Shown: one piece after another, positions 9,021 to 17,736 of the stretch
Layout of the letters: each line of letters opens with the position of its first letter
Position numbering within the stretch: the stretch's first letter is position 1
Source: Polaribacter sp. SA4-10
GTDB lineage: Bacteria; Bacteroidota; Bacteroidia; Flavobacteriales; Flavobacteriaceae
Reading direction: 5' to 3'
Length of the DNA stretch: 64,000 nt
Assembly: GCF_002163835.1 (NCBI RefSeq)
Contig: NZ_CP019331.1
Location: 2,765,001 to 2,829,000 of the forward strand
Translations under genes and position numbers: made by a program
The notes under the pieces: generated by a model
Database searches by the model: none
What the model was told of the DNA's origin: nothing
Seen by the model: only the letters and a program-made list of their open reading frames with translations

Positions 9021-9848
9021 ATGAATAAAGTAATTGCCATACAAGGAGCAGAAGGCTCAAATCACCATAAAGTTGCGCGCGACTTTTACGGAACATCAAT
9101 AGAATTAAAAGAATGTATGTCTTTTGATATTTTGGTAGATAGCTTATTAGATAAATCTGCAACTTATGGAGTGATGGCTATAGAGAATACTATTGCAGGT
9201 TCTATTATTCCAAATTATGCATTAATTGACAATAATAATTTACATATTATTGGTGAAGAGTATTTAAATATTCATCATCATTTAATGGCTTTAAAAGGTC
9301 AGAAGATCGAAGACCTCAAAGAAGTTTGGTCTCATCCAATGGCATTGTTACAATGTAAGGCGTTTTTTAAAAAATACCCTTACATTAAATTAGTTGAAGA
9401 TGTAGATACTGCAGAGGTTGCTAAAAGAATTTCTAAAGAAAACTTAGTTGGTATTGGAGCAATAGCACCAAAAATTGCAGCAGAAATTTTTAATTTAGAA
9501 GTTATTGAAGATGAAATTCAGACAATACAAGATAATTCAACAAGATTTGTAATTGTACAAACTGAGGAACCAGAAAATGGAATTGATCAAATTAATAAAG
9601 CATCTTTAAAATTTCAATTAAATCATAAAAGAGGAAGTTTAGCAGCCATTTTAAATGTGCTGAGTGATTGTAAAATGAGTTTAACAAAAATTCAATCTTT
9701 ACCAGTTATTGAAACCCCTTGGAAGTATTCATTTTTTGTTGATATCACTTTTGATGTTTATAAAGACTATGAGAAAGCGATAAAAATTATTGAAATAATG
9801 GCGGAGGAGTTCAAGATTTTAGGAACCTATAAAAACGGCAGGCGTTAG
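9021..9848 (+). CDS. pheA: Prephenate dehydratase
   Basis: A 275-residue prephenate dehydratase, converting prephenate to phenylpyruvate in phenylalanine synthesis. The catalytic domain (about 1-185) has the expected IQGAEGSNHHKVA start, the AIENTIAGSI segment and the DNSTRFVIV motif with the catalytic Thr-Arg-Phe. A C-terminal ACT domain (about 195-270) follows. The usual ESRP segment, involved in Phe binding in many family members, reads IQSLP here. No chorismate mutase domain is attached; that activity is on the last gene of the operon. A leader peptide and attenuator precede the gene. Its stop codon lies inside a fragment of a repeated intergenic element. Confidence 0.93.
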   Translation: MNKVIAIQGAEGSNHHKVARDFYGTSIELKECMSFDILVDSLLDKSATYGVMAIENTIAGSIIPNYALIDNNNLHIIGEEYLNIHHHLMALKGQKIEDLKEVWSHPMALLQCKAFFKKYPYIKLVEDVDTAEVAKRISKENLVGIGAIAPKIAAEIFNLEVIEDEIQTIQDNSTRFVIVQTEEPENGIDQINKASLKFQLNHKRGSLAAILNVLSDCKMSLTKIQSLPVIETPWKYSFFVDITFDVYKDYEKAIKIIEIMAEEFKILGTYKNGRR

Positions 9849-9874
9849 CCCAGTCCTGAATTCGTTTCAGGATC
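9842..9874 (+). repeat. Truncated copy of the GGCGTTA...TCCTGAA repeat over the pheA stop codon
   Basis: GCGTTA followed by a hairpin with 7-bp arms (TCCTGAA 9854-9860, TTCAGGA 9866-9872) matches the left end of the longer repeats at 13063 and 21010. The pheA stop codon (9846-9848) lies within the GCGTTAG part. An A-run follows, on the wrong side for a + strand terminator. Confidence 0.6.
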
Positions 9875-9886
9875 AAAAAAAAAATT

Positions 9887-11044
9887 ATGATTAAAGCAGC
9901 CAAAAGGTTAGAGACAGTTCAGGAATACTATTTTTCTAAAAAATTAAGAGAAGTTAGAAGTTTAATTGCTGCAGGAAAACCAATTATCAATATGGGAATT
10001 GGGTCACCAGACTTACAACCACCAGCGCAAGTTTTAGAAGCAATTAAAGGAAGTTTGAATGATGTGAGCGCTCATAAGTATCAATCCTATCAGGGTTTAC
10101 CTGAATTAAGAAATGCAATTTCTGCTTTTTATAAAGATAAGTTTAATGTAGTTTCTAACCCAGAAAATGAGGTGCTGCCTTTAATGGGAAGTAAGGAAGG
10201 AATCATGCACATTTCTATGGCATTTTTAAATGAAGGCGATAAAGTTTTAATTCCGAACCCTGGATATCCAACATATACATCTGTAACAAAATTAGTGGGT
10301 GCAGCACCTTTATTTTACAATTTAGATGCGGCTAATAATTGGCAACCAAATTTTGAGGAATTAGAAAGTCAAGATTTATCAGAAGTAAAAATTATGTGGG
10401 TAAATTACCCTCATATGCCAACAGGTACAAATGCAACTTTAGAAACGTTTGAAAAGTTAGTTGCATTCGGAAAAAAACATCAGATTTTAATTATAAATGA
10501 TAATCCGTATAGTTTTATTTTAAATGATAAACCTATTAGCATTTTACAAGTAGAAGGTGCAAAAGACATTGCTTTAGAATTAAATTCTTTAAGTAAAACT
10601 TTTAATATGGCAGGTTGGAGAGTTGGTATGGTTTTAGGAAATGCGACTTTTATCAACGAGATCTTAAAAGTAAAAAGTAATATGGATTCTGGTATGTTTT
10701 ACGGAATTCAAAAAGGAGCAATAGAAGCATTACAATTATCTGATGATTGGTTTTTAGCGCAGAATAAAATATATGCAGAACGTAGAAACCTTATTTGGCA
10801 ATTAGCAGACAGGCTAAACGCTACGTATACTAAAAATTCAACAGGATTATTTGTTTGGGCAAAAATACCTGAAGGAAAAAAATCAGAAGAAGTTACAGAT
10901 TCAGTTTTATATGATAAGGATATTTTTATAACTCCCGGAACCATTTTCGGATCTCAAGGAGAAGGATATATACGTTTCTCATTATGTGTAACTTCAGAAA
11001 TAATTAAAGAAGCAATTAACAGGGTTTCAGCTATTGGCAATTAA
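9887..11044 (+). CDS. Class I/II aminotransferase, probably aromatic or prephenate aminotransferase
   Basis: A 385-residue fold-type I PLP enzyme. The Schiff-base lysine lies in LNSLSKTFNMAGWRVGM, the N-P-PTG substrate loop appears as NYPHMPTGTNAT, and the PLP-ring Asp as NDNPY. The C-terminal substrate Arg lies in YIRFSLCV. It is placed between pheA and tyrA, in an operon making phenylpyruvate and hydroxyphenylpyruvate. I therefore infer the last transamination step of phenylalanine and tyrosine synthesis, or transamination of prephenate. The sequence type also resembles LL-diaminopimelate aminotransferase relatives, so the substrate is not settled. Confidence 0.8.
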   Translation: MIKAAKRLETVQEYYFSKKLREVRSLIAAGKPIINMGIGSPDLQPPAQVLEAIKGSLNDVSAHKYQSYQGLPELRNAISAFYKDKFNVVSNPENEVLPLMGSKEGIMHISMAFLNEGDKVLIPNPGYPTYTSVTKLVGAAPLFYNLDAANNWQPNFEELESQDLSEVKIMWVNYPHMPTGTNATLETFEKLVAFGKKHQILIINDNPYSFILNDKPISILQVEGAKDIALELNSLSKTFNMAGWRVGMVLGNATFINEILKVKSNMDSGMFYGIQKGAIEALQLSDDWFLAQNKIYAERRNLIWQLADRLNATYTKNSTGLFVWAKIPEGKKSEEVTDSVLYDKDIFITPGTIFGSQGEGYIRFSLCVTSEIIKEAINRVSAIGN

Positions 11045-11101
11045 CCATTAGCAAAAGAGGAATAGCTAATAGCAAAAAGCTAAAGGCGAAAAGCGCAAGA
11101 A

Positions 11102-11953
11102 ATGAAAAATATATACATGATTGGTATTGGTTTAATAGGCGGTAGTTTTGCTATCGACATTAAAAAAAACAATCCAAATGCTGTTATTCACGGAATTAGC
11201 AGAAAAGATGAAACCTTAAATAAGGCGTTAGAATTGAATCTAATTGATGAAAAAGCAACTTTAGATGATATAAAAAATGCAGACTTAGTAATTGTTTCAA
11301 TTCCTGTAGATGCCACTGTAAAATTATTACCAACTATTTTAGATAAAATCTCTGAGAATGGTTTAGTAGTGGATGCTGGCTCAACAAAAGAAGCAATTTG
11401 TAAGGCCGTTGAACATCATCCAAAAAGAAGAAATTTTTTAGCATGTCATCCAATTGCAGGTACAGAGAAATCTGGACCAACAGCTGCAATTTCTGGCTTA
11501 TACGTTGGAAAAACGAATATTATTTGCGAAGTTGAAAAAACAACTTTCAAGCTTCAAGAGAAAGCATTAAAGCTTTTTACAGACATTGGAATGCGTATTA
11601 GATACATGGATCCTGTTTCTCATGATAAGCATATTGCGTATGTTTCGCACTTATCTCACATTAGTGCATTTATGTTGGGTAAAACGGTTATCAATAAAGA
11701 GAAAAATGAACGCGATATTTTTGACATGGCAGGTTCAGGTTTTGAATCAACAGTTCGTTTGGCAAAAAGTTCACCAGCAATGTGGACACCAATTTTTAAA
11801 CAGAATAAAGAGAATGTTATAGAGACATTAGAAGAATATATTAACAATCTTCAACAATTTAAAGAGTTGATGATAAAAGGCGATTTTGAAGCAATCTATA
11901 AAGAAATGGAAAGCACAAATCACATAAAGCAAATATTAAACGGCATAAAATAA
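11102..11953 (+). CDS. tyrA: Prephenate dehydrogenase
   Basis: A 283-residue NAD(P)-dependent prephenate dehydrogenase of the tyrosine branch. The Rossmann motif GIGLIGGS lies at residues 7-14. The family's substrate-site motifs follow: HPIAGTEKSGP near 120, and HLSHISAFML near 190 with a conserved His. It lacks an ACT domain, so regulation probably falls on the leader attenuator rather than on this enzyme. The 58-bp gap before it is a low-complexity stretch rich in TTAGC/GCTAA and AAAAGC. It is third in the aromatic operon. Confidence 0.92.
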   Translation: MKNIYMIGIGLIGGSFAIDIKKNNPNAVIHGISRKDETLNKALELNLIDEKATLDDIKNADLVIVSIPVDATVKLLPTILDKISENGLVVDAGSTKEAICKAVEHHPKRRNFLACHPIAGTEKSGPTAAISGLYVGKTNIICEVEKTTFKLQEKALKLFTDIGMRIRYMDPVSHDKHIAYVSHLSHISAFMLGKTVINKEKNERDIFDMAGSGFESTVRLAKSSPAMWTPIFKQNKENVIETLEEYINNLQQFKELMIKGDFEAIYKEMESTNHIKQILNGIK

Positions 11954-11974
11954 TAAGCCAAAACAAGTAGAAAA

Positions 11975-13057
11975 ATGGAAAATACAAAAGAATTAAGAAC
12001 ATGGTTGGATGATATGAATTTAGAGCATCCTCTAGTAATAGCAGGGCCTTGTAGTGCAGAAACCGAAGAGCAGGTTTTAAAAATTGCACACGAATTAAAA
12101 GATTCTGATGTAAGTTATTTCCGAGCAGGAATTTGGAAACCAAGAACAAGACCAGGAATGTTTGAAGGTGTTGGAGAAATTGGTTTAAGATGGTTAAAGA
12201 AAGTAAAAGAAGAAACAGGTATGAAAACCTGTACAGAAGTTGCAAATGCAGCACACGTAAAATTAGCAATTGAAAACGATGTTGATTTATTGTGGATTGG
12301 TGCACGTTCTACAGTATCTCCTTTTATCATGCAAGAAATTGCAGATGCTTTAGCAGGAACAGATAAAATTGTATTAGTTAAAAACCCAGTAAATCCAGAT
12401 TTAGCTTTATGGTTAGGTGGTATCGAAAGATTATATACTGCAGGAATTAAAAATCTTGGAGCAATACACAGAGGGTTTTCTACCTATGAGAAAACAAAAT
12501 ATAGAAATACACCAGAATGGCAATTAGCTATTGAATTTCAAAATAGATTTCCAGATTTACCTTTAATCAACGATCCATCTCATATTACAGGAGATAGAGA
12601 AATGATTCAAGATGTTTCTCAAATAGCTTTAGATTTAAATTTTAATGGTTTAATGATTGAAACTCATTTTGACCCTGAGAATGCATGGAGTGATGCTGCC
12701 CAGCAAGTTACACCAACAAAGTTAAAGTCTATAATGGAAGAATTAAAGATTAAGAAATTAACAGAAACAGCTTCTGGTTACAGAGAACCTTTGGAAAACT
12801 TAAGAGCTCAAATTAACATTGTAGATGACCAGTTAATTGATTTGTTAGGCAAGAGAATGCAGGTTGCAGATAAAATTGGCGCTTTAAAGAAAGATCAAAA
12901 CGTTGCTGTTTTACAGTCTAGACGTTGGAATGAAATTCTTGGGAACATGATTTTAGAAGGTGATAGCAAAGGTTTAAGTGAAGAGTTTATTTTAAAAATG
13001 TTTAAAGCAATTCACCAAGAATCTATCAATCATCAAGAAAAGGTTATTAACGGATAA
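11975..13057 (+). CDS. Bifunctional DAHP synthase/chorismate mutase
   Basis: A 360-residue fusion. Residues about 1-260 are a type I-beta (KDOPS-like) 3-deoxy-D-arabino-heptulosonate 7-phosphate synthase, with IAGPCSAE near 23, FRAGIWKPRTRPG, and the metal-binding DPSHITG. Residues about 265-355 are an AroQ-type chorismate mutase with LRAQINIVDDQLIDLLGKRM and a QSRRW segment. It thus joins the first step of the shikimate pathway to the branch toward prephenate, and prephenate is the substrate of the two upstream gene products. In this fusion type the mutase domain often serves as the prephenate sensor. It is the last gene of the operon and a strong terminator follows at 13224. Confidence 0.93.
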   Translation: MENTKELRTWLDDMNLEHPLVIAGPCSAETEEQVLKIAHELKDSDVSYFRAGIWKPRTRPGMFEGVGEIGLRWLKKVKEETGMKTCTEVANAAHVKLAIENDVDLLWIGARSTVSPFIMQEIADALAGTDKIVLVKNPVNPDLALWLGGIERLYTAGIKNLGAIHRGFSTYEKTKYRNTPEWQLAIEFQNRFPDLPLINDPSHITGDREMIQDVSQIALDLNFNGLMIETHFDPENAWSDAAQQVTPTKLKSIMEELKIKKLTETASGYREPLENLRAQINIVDDQLIDLLGKRMQVADKIGALKKDQNVAVLQSRRWNEILGNMILEGDSKGLSEEFILKMFKAIHQESINHQEKVING

Positions 13058-13062
13058 TTTTT

Positions 13063-13184
13063 GGGCGTTACTTTATCCTGAAGGCGTTCAGGATAAAGTC
13101 AGGCTTTCATTACTCACTTTTTTTGTTTTTTAAGAAACAAAAAAGAGTTCAGACAAACCATTCAATCCTTAACGCAAAGCGCAA
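13063..13184. repeat. Intergenic palindromic repeat, copy A
   Basis: About 120 bp that recur almost unchanged at 21010. The unit is bounded by GGGCGTTA and TTAACGC in inverted orientation. It holds a perfect 12-bp-arm hairpin around GGCG (arms CTTTATCCTGAA at 13071-13082 and its complement) and a T-run facing an A-run (TTTTTTTG...AACAAAAAA). It starts five bases after the stop codon. Function is unknown; the nested hairpins could terminate or protect transcripts. Confidence 0.8.
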
Positions 13185-13223
13185 CCTTAAAAGGAAGTTC
13201 TTTAAAAATTACGAATAAAATAT

Positions 13224-13261
13224 AAAGATCCTTCAAATTTTACTACTTGAAGGATCTTTTT
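13224..13261 (+). terminator. Terminator of the aromatic amino acid operon
   Basis: Perfect 13-bp arms (13224-13236 and 13247-13259, core GATCCTTCAA/TTGAAGGATC) with a 10-nt loop and a T-tract. Confidence 0.85.
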
Positions 13262-13295
13262 AATTTAAGTGAATATTTTATACATTTCTATGAAT

Positions 13296-13323
13296 AAAAA
13301 AACTGCCAATTGGCAGTTTTTTT
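13296..13323 (-). terminator. Bidirectional terminator, mainly for the - strand gene at 13339
   Basis: A perfect 28-bp palindrome centred on CTGCCAATTGGCAG, flanked by A7 and T7, lies 15 bases past the stop codon of the - strand gene. It can also act as a back-up for the + strand operon. Confidence 0.8.
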
Positions 13324-13338
13324 GGGTACAAAACTATT

Positions 13339-13980
13339 TTATTTTGTGTAAGGAATTCTTCTAGAAACTTTTCTCATTAAAACATTAATTAAATCCTGTG
13401 CATCAGAACCAAGAGATCCTTTAACTTTTTTAAGATAATTAACTACTAATTCATCATCTGTAGTACTTGTGAAATCCATATTCATAGTTGCACTATTTGT
13501 AGCAAATAATCCTCCAGTTAAAACAGCTAATCCTATAGCAGCGCCATTAGACATTGGTTTAGATGTTTCATAAGAGCCGGTAATTATAGTTTCTACACCT
13601 AGTATCTCTCCTAATTCACTTGGTAAATATTCATCATATGAATGAATGTCAATTCCACTTTTTTTCAATAATGCATTCGTTCTTTTTGGGTTTTGAACTT
13701 CAACAAGTAATGTACCTCTTTTTTTTCTTGTTAAAAACCATGTATACATTGCTTTTTGAATATCTAGTGATTCATTTTTCCCCATTTCAATTATCTGTTC
13801 AGAAGTAAAGTCTTTTAATTGTTTTGGTCTTAATTTTACTTGAACATTTAAAGGTAAAATAGCTATTTTTTTTGTGTTTGCAACATATGTTTTAGCATCA
13901 GGATGAACATATAATTTCGTTTGTGCATTTGCTACATTGATACAGATTACAAGAGTAAATAAAGTAATTAATTTTTTCAT
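13339..13980 (-). CDS. Secreted protein with a TolB-N/CsgG-like fold, function unknown
   Basis: A 213-residue protein with a Sec signal peptide ending ANA-QTKLY (about residue 19). The mature part has KIAILPLNVQVKL near the start and later ELGEILGVETIITGSYET. This pairing is common in CsgG, LpoB and TolB-N-like envelope proteins, where a Rossmann-like fold is built around 'iaVlPf...' and 'ga..vv.G.'. A glycine/alanine-rich segment (GAAIGLAVLTGGLFA) could contact the membrane. No lipobox is present. It is a single gene flanked by its own terminator. The fold is inferred from motif similarity; no role is known to me. Confidence 0.55.
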   Translation of the reverse strand: MKKLITLFTLVICINVANAQTKLYVHPDAKTYVANTKKIAILPLNVQVKLRPKQLKDFTSEQIIEMGKNESLDIQKAMYTWFLTRKKRGTLLVEVQNPKRTNALLKKSGIDIHSYDEYLPSELGEILGVETIITGSYETSKPMSNGAAIGLAVLTGGLFATNSATMNMDFTSTTDDELVVNYLKKVKGSLGSDAQDLINVLMRKVSRRIPYTK

Positions 13981-14183
13981 AATAATTTTTTAAGTTTAGT
14001 AGTAAATATAAGGATTAAAATTTATGGAGTAAAGAACTAGTTTTAAAGGGGTTTTATGTTTCCAGTAATTCCAGATAGTTTAACTTAATAACTCCTTAAG
14101 TTTTTTCATGACGATTTTCTTATAAAATTGAAAATCACTCAAACTCACATTGTCTTTTTTATTTTAAATTCGTAATTTATTCT

Positions 14184-14191
14184 CATCTTTG
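14184..14191 (+). promoter_or_regulatory. Putative -7 box of rsgA, leaderless layout
   Basis: CATCTTTG differs from TAnnTTTG at one position and ends only five bases before the rsgA ATG at 14197. Transcription would then start at or next to the start codon. Confidence 0.4.
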
Positions 14192-14196
14192 TACTA

Positions 14197-15156
14197 ATGA
14201 AAGGAATTGTTTATAAATCTACAGGAAGTTGGTATCATGTAAAATCTGCAGATGGTGATTTTCATCAGTGTAGAATTAAAGGAAAATTTAGAATAAAAGA
14301 CATTAAAAGCACAAACCCTATTGCAGTTGGTGATAAGGTGGTTTTTGATTTAGAGAAAAAAGGAGATGAAGAAACGGGCGTTATAAAAACTATTTTAGAT
14401 AGAGATAATTTTATAGTTCGTAAATCTGTAAACCTTTCTAAACAAACGCATATAATTGCAGCAAATATAGACCAAGTGTTTTTGTTAATTACAATTAACA
14501 ACCCACCAACATTAACCACTTTTATAGATCGTTTTCTAGTTTCTACCAGAGCGTATAGAATAGACACTATTTTGGTTTTTAATAAAATAGATTCTTACCA
14601 AATTGAAGAACGTGCAGAGATTTTATACCTTAAAGATATCTATGAAAAAATTGGGTATAGATGTGTAGAGGTTTCTGCTACAGAAAGTATAAATGTAGAT
14701 AAGATTAAAGAAATGATGCTGGGTAAAACATCTATGTTTGTTGGCCATTCTGGAGTTGGTAAATCTACTTTGGTCAATGCCATAGAACCTTCTTTAAATT
14801 TAAAAACCAAAGAAATTTCTGATCAACATAGCCAAGGAAAGCATACAACCACCTTTGCCGAAATGTTCGATTTAAGTTTTGATGCAAGAATTATAGACAC
14901 ACCAGGAATTAAAGGTTTTGGTGTTGTAGATATAGATAAATACGAATTAGGAGATTATTTTCCAGAGTTTTTTAAACTGAAAGAACATTGTAAATTTAAT
15001 AATTGTATTCATGTTAAAGAACCAAATTGTGCAGTTAAAGAAGCCTTAGAGGCTGAAGAAATTTCTTGGTCTCGTTATAAAAGTTACTTACAGATTATAG
15101 ACGGCGAAGAAGAAAACTATAGAACAGATATTCGTAATCAAGAAGAGAACGAGTAA
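14197..15156 (+). CDS. rsgA: Ribosome small subunit-dependent GTPase A
   Basis: A 319-residue circularly permuted GTPase that helps late maturation of the 30S subunit. An N-terminal OB-fold (about 1-70) is followed by the G4 motif NKID near residue 128, then G1 GHSGVGKST near 186 and G3 DTPGIKGF near 234. This permuted order is specific to the RsgA/YjeQ family. A C-terminal zinc knuckle follows (CKFNNCIHVKEPNC). It heads a tight cluster: dtd starts one base after its stop, then tatD and tcdA. All of these except tatD act on ribosome or tRNA quality. Confidence 0.95.
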   Translation: MKGIVYKSTGSWYHVKSADGDFHQCRIKGKFRIKDIKSTNPIAVGDKVVFDLEKKGDEETGVIKTILDRDNFIVRKSVNLSKQTHIIAANIDQVFLLITINNPPTLTTFIDRFLVSTRAYRIDTILVFNKIDSYQIEERAEILYLKDIYEKIGYRCVEVSATESINVDKIKEMMLGKTSMFVGHSGVGKSTLVNAIEPSLNLKTKEISDQHSQGKHTTTFAEMFDLSFDARIIDTPGIKGFGVVDIDKYELGDYFPEFFKLKEHCKFNNCIHVKEPNCAVKEALEAEEISWSRYKSYLQIIDGEEENYRTDIRNQEENE

Positions 15157-15157
15157 A

Positions 15158-15610
15158 ATGAAAGTTGTTATTCAAAGAGTTTCTGAAGCAACTGTAACTA
15201 TTAATAAAGTAAAAGTTGCAGATATTAAAAAAGGACTTCTACTTCTTTTAGGTATTGTTGAAGCCGATACGCAAGAAGATATTAATTGGCTGGTTAGAAA
15301 AATTGCAAATCTTAGAATTTTTAATGATGAACAGGGTGTAATGAATGCATCCTTATTAGAGATCGATGGAGACGTTATTGTTGTGAGTCAGTTTACGTTG
15401 CATGCATCAACAAAAAAAGGAAATAGACCTAGTTATATTAAAGCAGCAAAACCACCAATTGCCATTCCTTTGTATGAAAACTTTGTAGCAACTTTAAAAA
15501 AGGAAATTAATAAAAAAGTGCAAACAGGTCAGTTTGGAGCAGACATGAAAGTGGCATTGATAAATGATGGACCTGTTACTATTAGCATAGATTCTAAAAA
15601 TAAAGAATAA
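15158..15610 (+). CDS. dtd: D-aminoacyl-tRNA deacylase
   Basis: A 150-residue protein of the usual family length. It removes D-amino acids (and glycine from tRNA-Ala) wrongly attached to tRNA. Both family signatures are present: the SQFTLHA motif near residue 78 and the cross-subunit motif GPVTISID near the C terminus, together with MKVVIQRVSEATV at the start. It follows rsgA by one base and precedes the TatD gene by five, so all three are read from one transcript. Confidence 0.95.
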   Translation: MKVVIQRVSEATVTINKVKVADIKKGLLLLLGIVEADTQEDINWLVRKIANLRIFNDEQGVMNASLLEIDGDVIVVSQFTLHASTKKGNRPSYIKAAKPPIAIPLYENFVATLKKEINKKVQTGQFGADMKVALINDGPVTISIDSKNKE

Positions 15611-15615
15611 GCTGT

Positions 15616-16260
15616 ATGTATTATTTTGATATACATACACATAGTGTCTCTTTAGATGAAAATGTGTTTTCAATTTTAAATAAATATCCAAATTCTTCAG
15701 ATTTTTCAAACCCTTTTTCTATAGGAATTCATCCTTGGTTTATACAAAAAGCAACTTTAGAAAAAGAACTTTTAATTGTAGAAGAAAAATTAGAATTAAA
15801 AAATTGCTTCGCTTTAGGAGAATGTGGTTTAGATAAAATGATTGAAGTAGATTTTAACCTTCAAGTTGTCGTTTTTAAAAAGCAAGTAGTACTTTCAGAA
15901 AAATATCAAAAACCCTTAATTATACATTGCGTAAGAGCGATTCAAGAAATTATTCAACTTAAAAAAGAGTTGCAACCTAAACAGAAATGGATATTTCATG
16001 GTTTTAATAAGAACCTACAAGTTGCTGAAGATGTATTAAAAAACGGATTTGTATTGTCTTTTGGGGCAGCAATTATCAAAAACAAAAAACTACAAGAAGT
16101 AATTTCTGAAATTCCGTTAGACGTTGTTTTGTTAGAAACAGATGATTCTAAAATAACAATTAAAGAAGTTTATCAAAAATTATCAGAAATAAAAAAGATA
16201 GAAGTTGAAGCACTTCTAAAAAAAATACATCAAAATTTTAATAAAATATTTATAAGATGA
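15616..16260 (+). CDS. TatD family metal-dependent hydrolase, short form
   Basis: A 214-residue TIM-barrel hydrolase of the TatD family, which contains metal-dependent DNases. The metal ligands are visible in order: DIHTHS near residue 5, GECGLD near 72, IHC near 103, the HGF His near 125 and the ETD Asp near 175. It is shorter than the usual ~255-265 residues, with reduced loops, as is common in Bacteroidota. Its stop overlaps the tcdA start by four bases (ATGA). DNase activity is a family inference. Confidence 0.85.
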   Translation: MYYFDIHTHSVSLDENVFSILNKYPNSSDFSNPFSIGIHPWFIQKATLEKELLIVEEKLELKNCFALGECGLDKMIEVDFNLQVVVFKKQVVLSEKYQKPLIIHCVRAIQEIIQLKKELQPKQKWIFHGFNKNLQVAEDVLKNGFVLSFGAAIIKNKKLQEVISEIPLDVVLLETDDSKITIKEVYQKLSEIKKIEVEALLKKIHQNFNKIFIR

Positions 16261-16976
16261 GTTGGTTAGAACGCACAGAGTTATTAGTGCAAAAAGAAGG
16301 ATTAGAGAAATTAAAAAAAGCCAATATTTTAGTTGTTGGTTTAGGAGGCGTAGGTTCTTATGCAGCAGAATTTATTGCAAGAGCAGGTGTACATAAAATG
16401 ACGCTTGTAGATGGCGATGTTTTTGATGAAACTAATAAAAATAGACAATTACCTGCATTAAACTCTACAATTGGTTTGCCTAAAGTAACCGTTTTGGCAA
16501 GTCGATTAAAAGATATAAATCCAGCTATTGAACTTACCCTTTTAGAAGAATTTTTATCACCAGAAAGAGCGTATGAAATTGTATCAAAAGAATATGATTA
16601 TGTATTGGATTGCATAGATAGTATTACGCCAAAAGTTAATTTACTAGTTGCTGCAAGAAGAAAAAAAGTTAAAATTATTAGCTCAATGGGAGCAGGAGGA
16701 AAGTTAGATGCAACTAAAATTAGAATAAAAGATATAAGTAAAACAAGAAACTGTACAATGGCACGTGTTTTACGTAAAAGATTAAAAGAACGGAAAGTAA
16801 ATAAAGGTATAAAAGCGGTGTATTCTGAAGAATTTCAAATTTCTGAAAGTGTAAAAATGACAGATGGTACCAATTTTAAAAAATCATATTATGGTACAAT
16901 TAGTTATATGCCAGCGGCTTTTGGTTTACAAGCAGCAGCTCATGTTATTAATTTTATCATAAAAAGTAATAAATAG
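16257..16976 (+). CDS. tcdA: tRNA threonylcarbamoyladenosine dehydratase
   Basis: A 239-residue ThiF/E1-like enzyme that cyclises t6A37 to ct6A in tRNAs reading ANN codons. The ATP-binding Rossmann motif GLGGVGSYAAEFIAR is at residues about 28-42, followed by DGD and NRQLPA, which bind the adenylate. The DCIDSITPKVNLL segment and SSMGAGGKLD are typical of TcdA/CsdL rather than MoeB or ThiF. It overlaps the TatD gene by four bases, completing a translation-linked operon. Confidence 0.9.
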   Translation: MSWLERTELLVQKEGLEKLKKANILVVGLGGVGSYAAEFIARAGVHKMTLVDGDVFDETNKNRQLPALNSTIGLPKVTVLASRLKDINPAIELTLLEEFLSPERAYEIVSKEYDYVLDCIDSITPKVNLLVAARRKKVKIISSMGAGGKLDATKIRIKDISKTRNCTMARVLRKRLKERKVNKGIKAVYSEEFQISESVKMTDGTNFKKSYYGTISYMPAAFGLQAAAHVINFIIKSNK

Positions 16977-16999
16977 TTTCCAGGGAAAATAAATTAATG

Positions 17000-17007
17000 T
17001 ATATTTG
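17000..17007 (+). promoter_or_regulatory. -7 box for the YceI and CDGSH genes
   Basis: TATATTTG is a full match to TAnnTTTG, 40 bases before the ATG at 17048. I see no matching TTG at the -33 position. Confidence 0.6.
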
Positions 17008-17047
17008 CCATGGAAAATAAATAAGTCAAAAATTAAATCAAACAAAA

Positions 17048-17686
17048 ATGAAAAAAATAATCTTATCATTAGTAGTAGTAGCATCAGTTTTAACGGCATG
17101 CAAACAAAATAAAAAAGAAAAAGTAGACGTTAAAGAAGCTGTAAAAGTAGTTGTAAATGTTGACGAATTAAATAATGTAGACGCAACATCTTCTGTGTTA
17201 ACATGGATAGGAACAAAACCAACAGGAGCACATAATGGAACTGTAGCTTTAAAAAGTGGAGGTTTACTTGTAGAAAATGGTAAATTAACTCAAGGAGTAT
17301 TTGTTATAGATATGAGTACTATTACAAATGTAGATATGGCTGGAGCTGATGGAGCAGGAAAAATAGAAGGTCATTTAAAATCAGCAGATTTCTTTGATGT
17401 AGCTGCATATCCAACTGCAAAATTTGTAATTACTTCTGTAGTGGAAGCTGAAGGGAAATTAGCAGTTACTGGTAATTTACAAATTAAAGATGTTACAAAG
17501 AGTATTACAATACCTGCAATGATTTCTGAAGAAGGTGGAGTAACTACTTTTAAAAGTGATGTTTTTAACGTTGACAGAGCAGATTTTAATGTAAAATATG
17601 GTTCTAAAAGATGGATAGAAGGCTTAAAAGATAAGTTTATAAATGACTTAATGGAAATGTCTTTTGAAGTAAAAACGAAAGCATAA
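17048..17686 (+). CDS. YceI family lipoprotein
   Basis: A 212-residue lipoprotein with signal MKKIILSLVVVASVLTAC (lipobox LTAC). The mature domain is a YceI-like lipocalin barrel, which binds isoprenoid or other amphipathic ligands in the envelope. Typical sequences are SVLTWIGTKPTGAHNGTVALKSG, VFVIDMSTITN, GHLKSADFFDVAAYPTAKF and the repeated strand ADFNVKYGS. It has its own TAnnTTTG promoter and is followed 50 bp later by a tiny CDGSH-type gene before a shared terminator. Ligand unknown. Confidence 0.88.
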   Translation: MKKIILSLVVVASVLTACKQNKKEKVDVKEAVKVVVNVDELNNVDATSSVLTWIGTKPTGAHNGTVALKSGGLLVENGKLTQGVFVIDMSTITNVDMAGADGAGKIEGHLKSADFFDVAAYPTAKFVITSVVEAEGKLAVTGNLQIKDVTKSITIPAMISEEGGVTTFKSDVFNVDRADFNVKYGSKRWIEGLKDKFINDLMEMSFEVKTKA

Positions 17687-17736
17687 TTCTTACGCTTATA
17701 AACCCTAATACTATAAATTTAAAAATCACTATAAAT

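Noticed and set aside
11859..12305. Leucine-rich - strand frame across the tyrA/DAHP synthase junction
   Set aside because: It is the antisense shadow of Glu/Lys-rich coding sequence and crosses two real genes.
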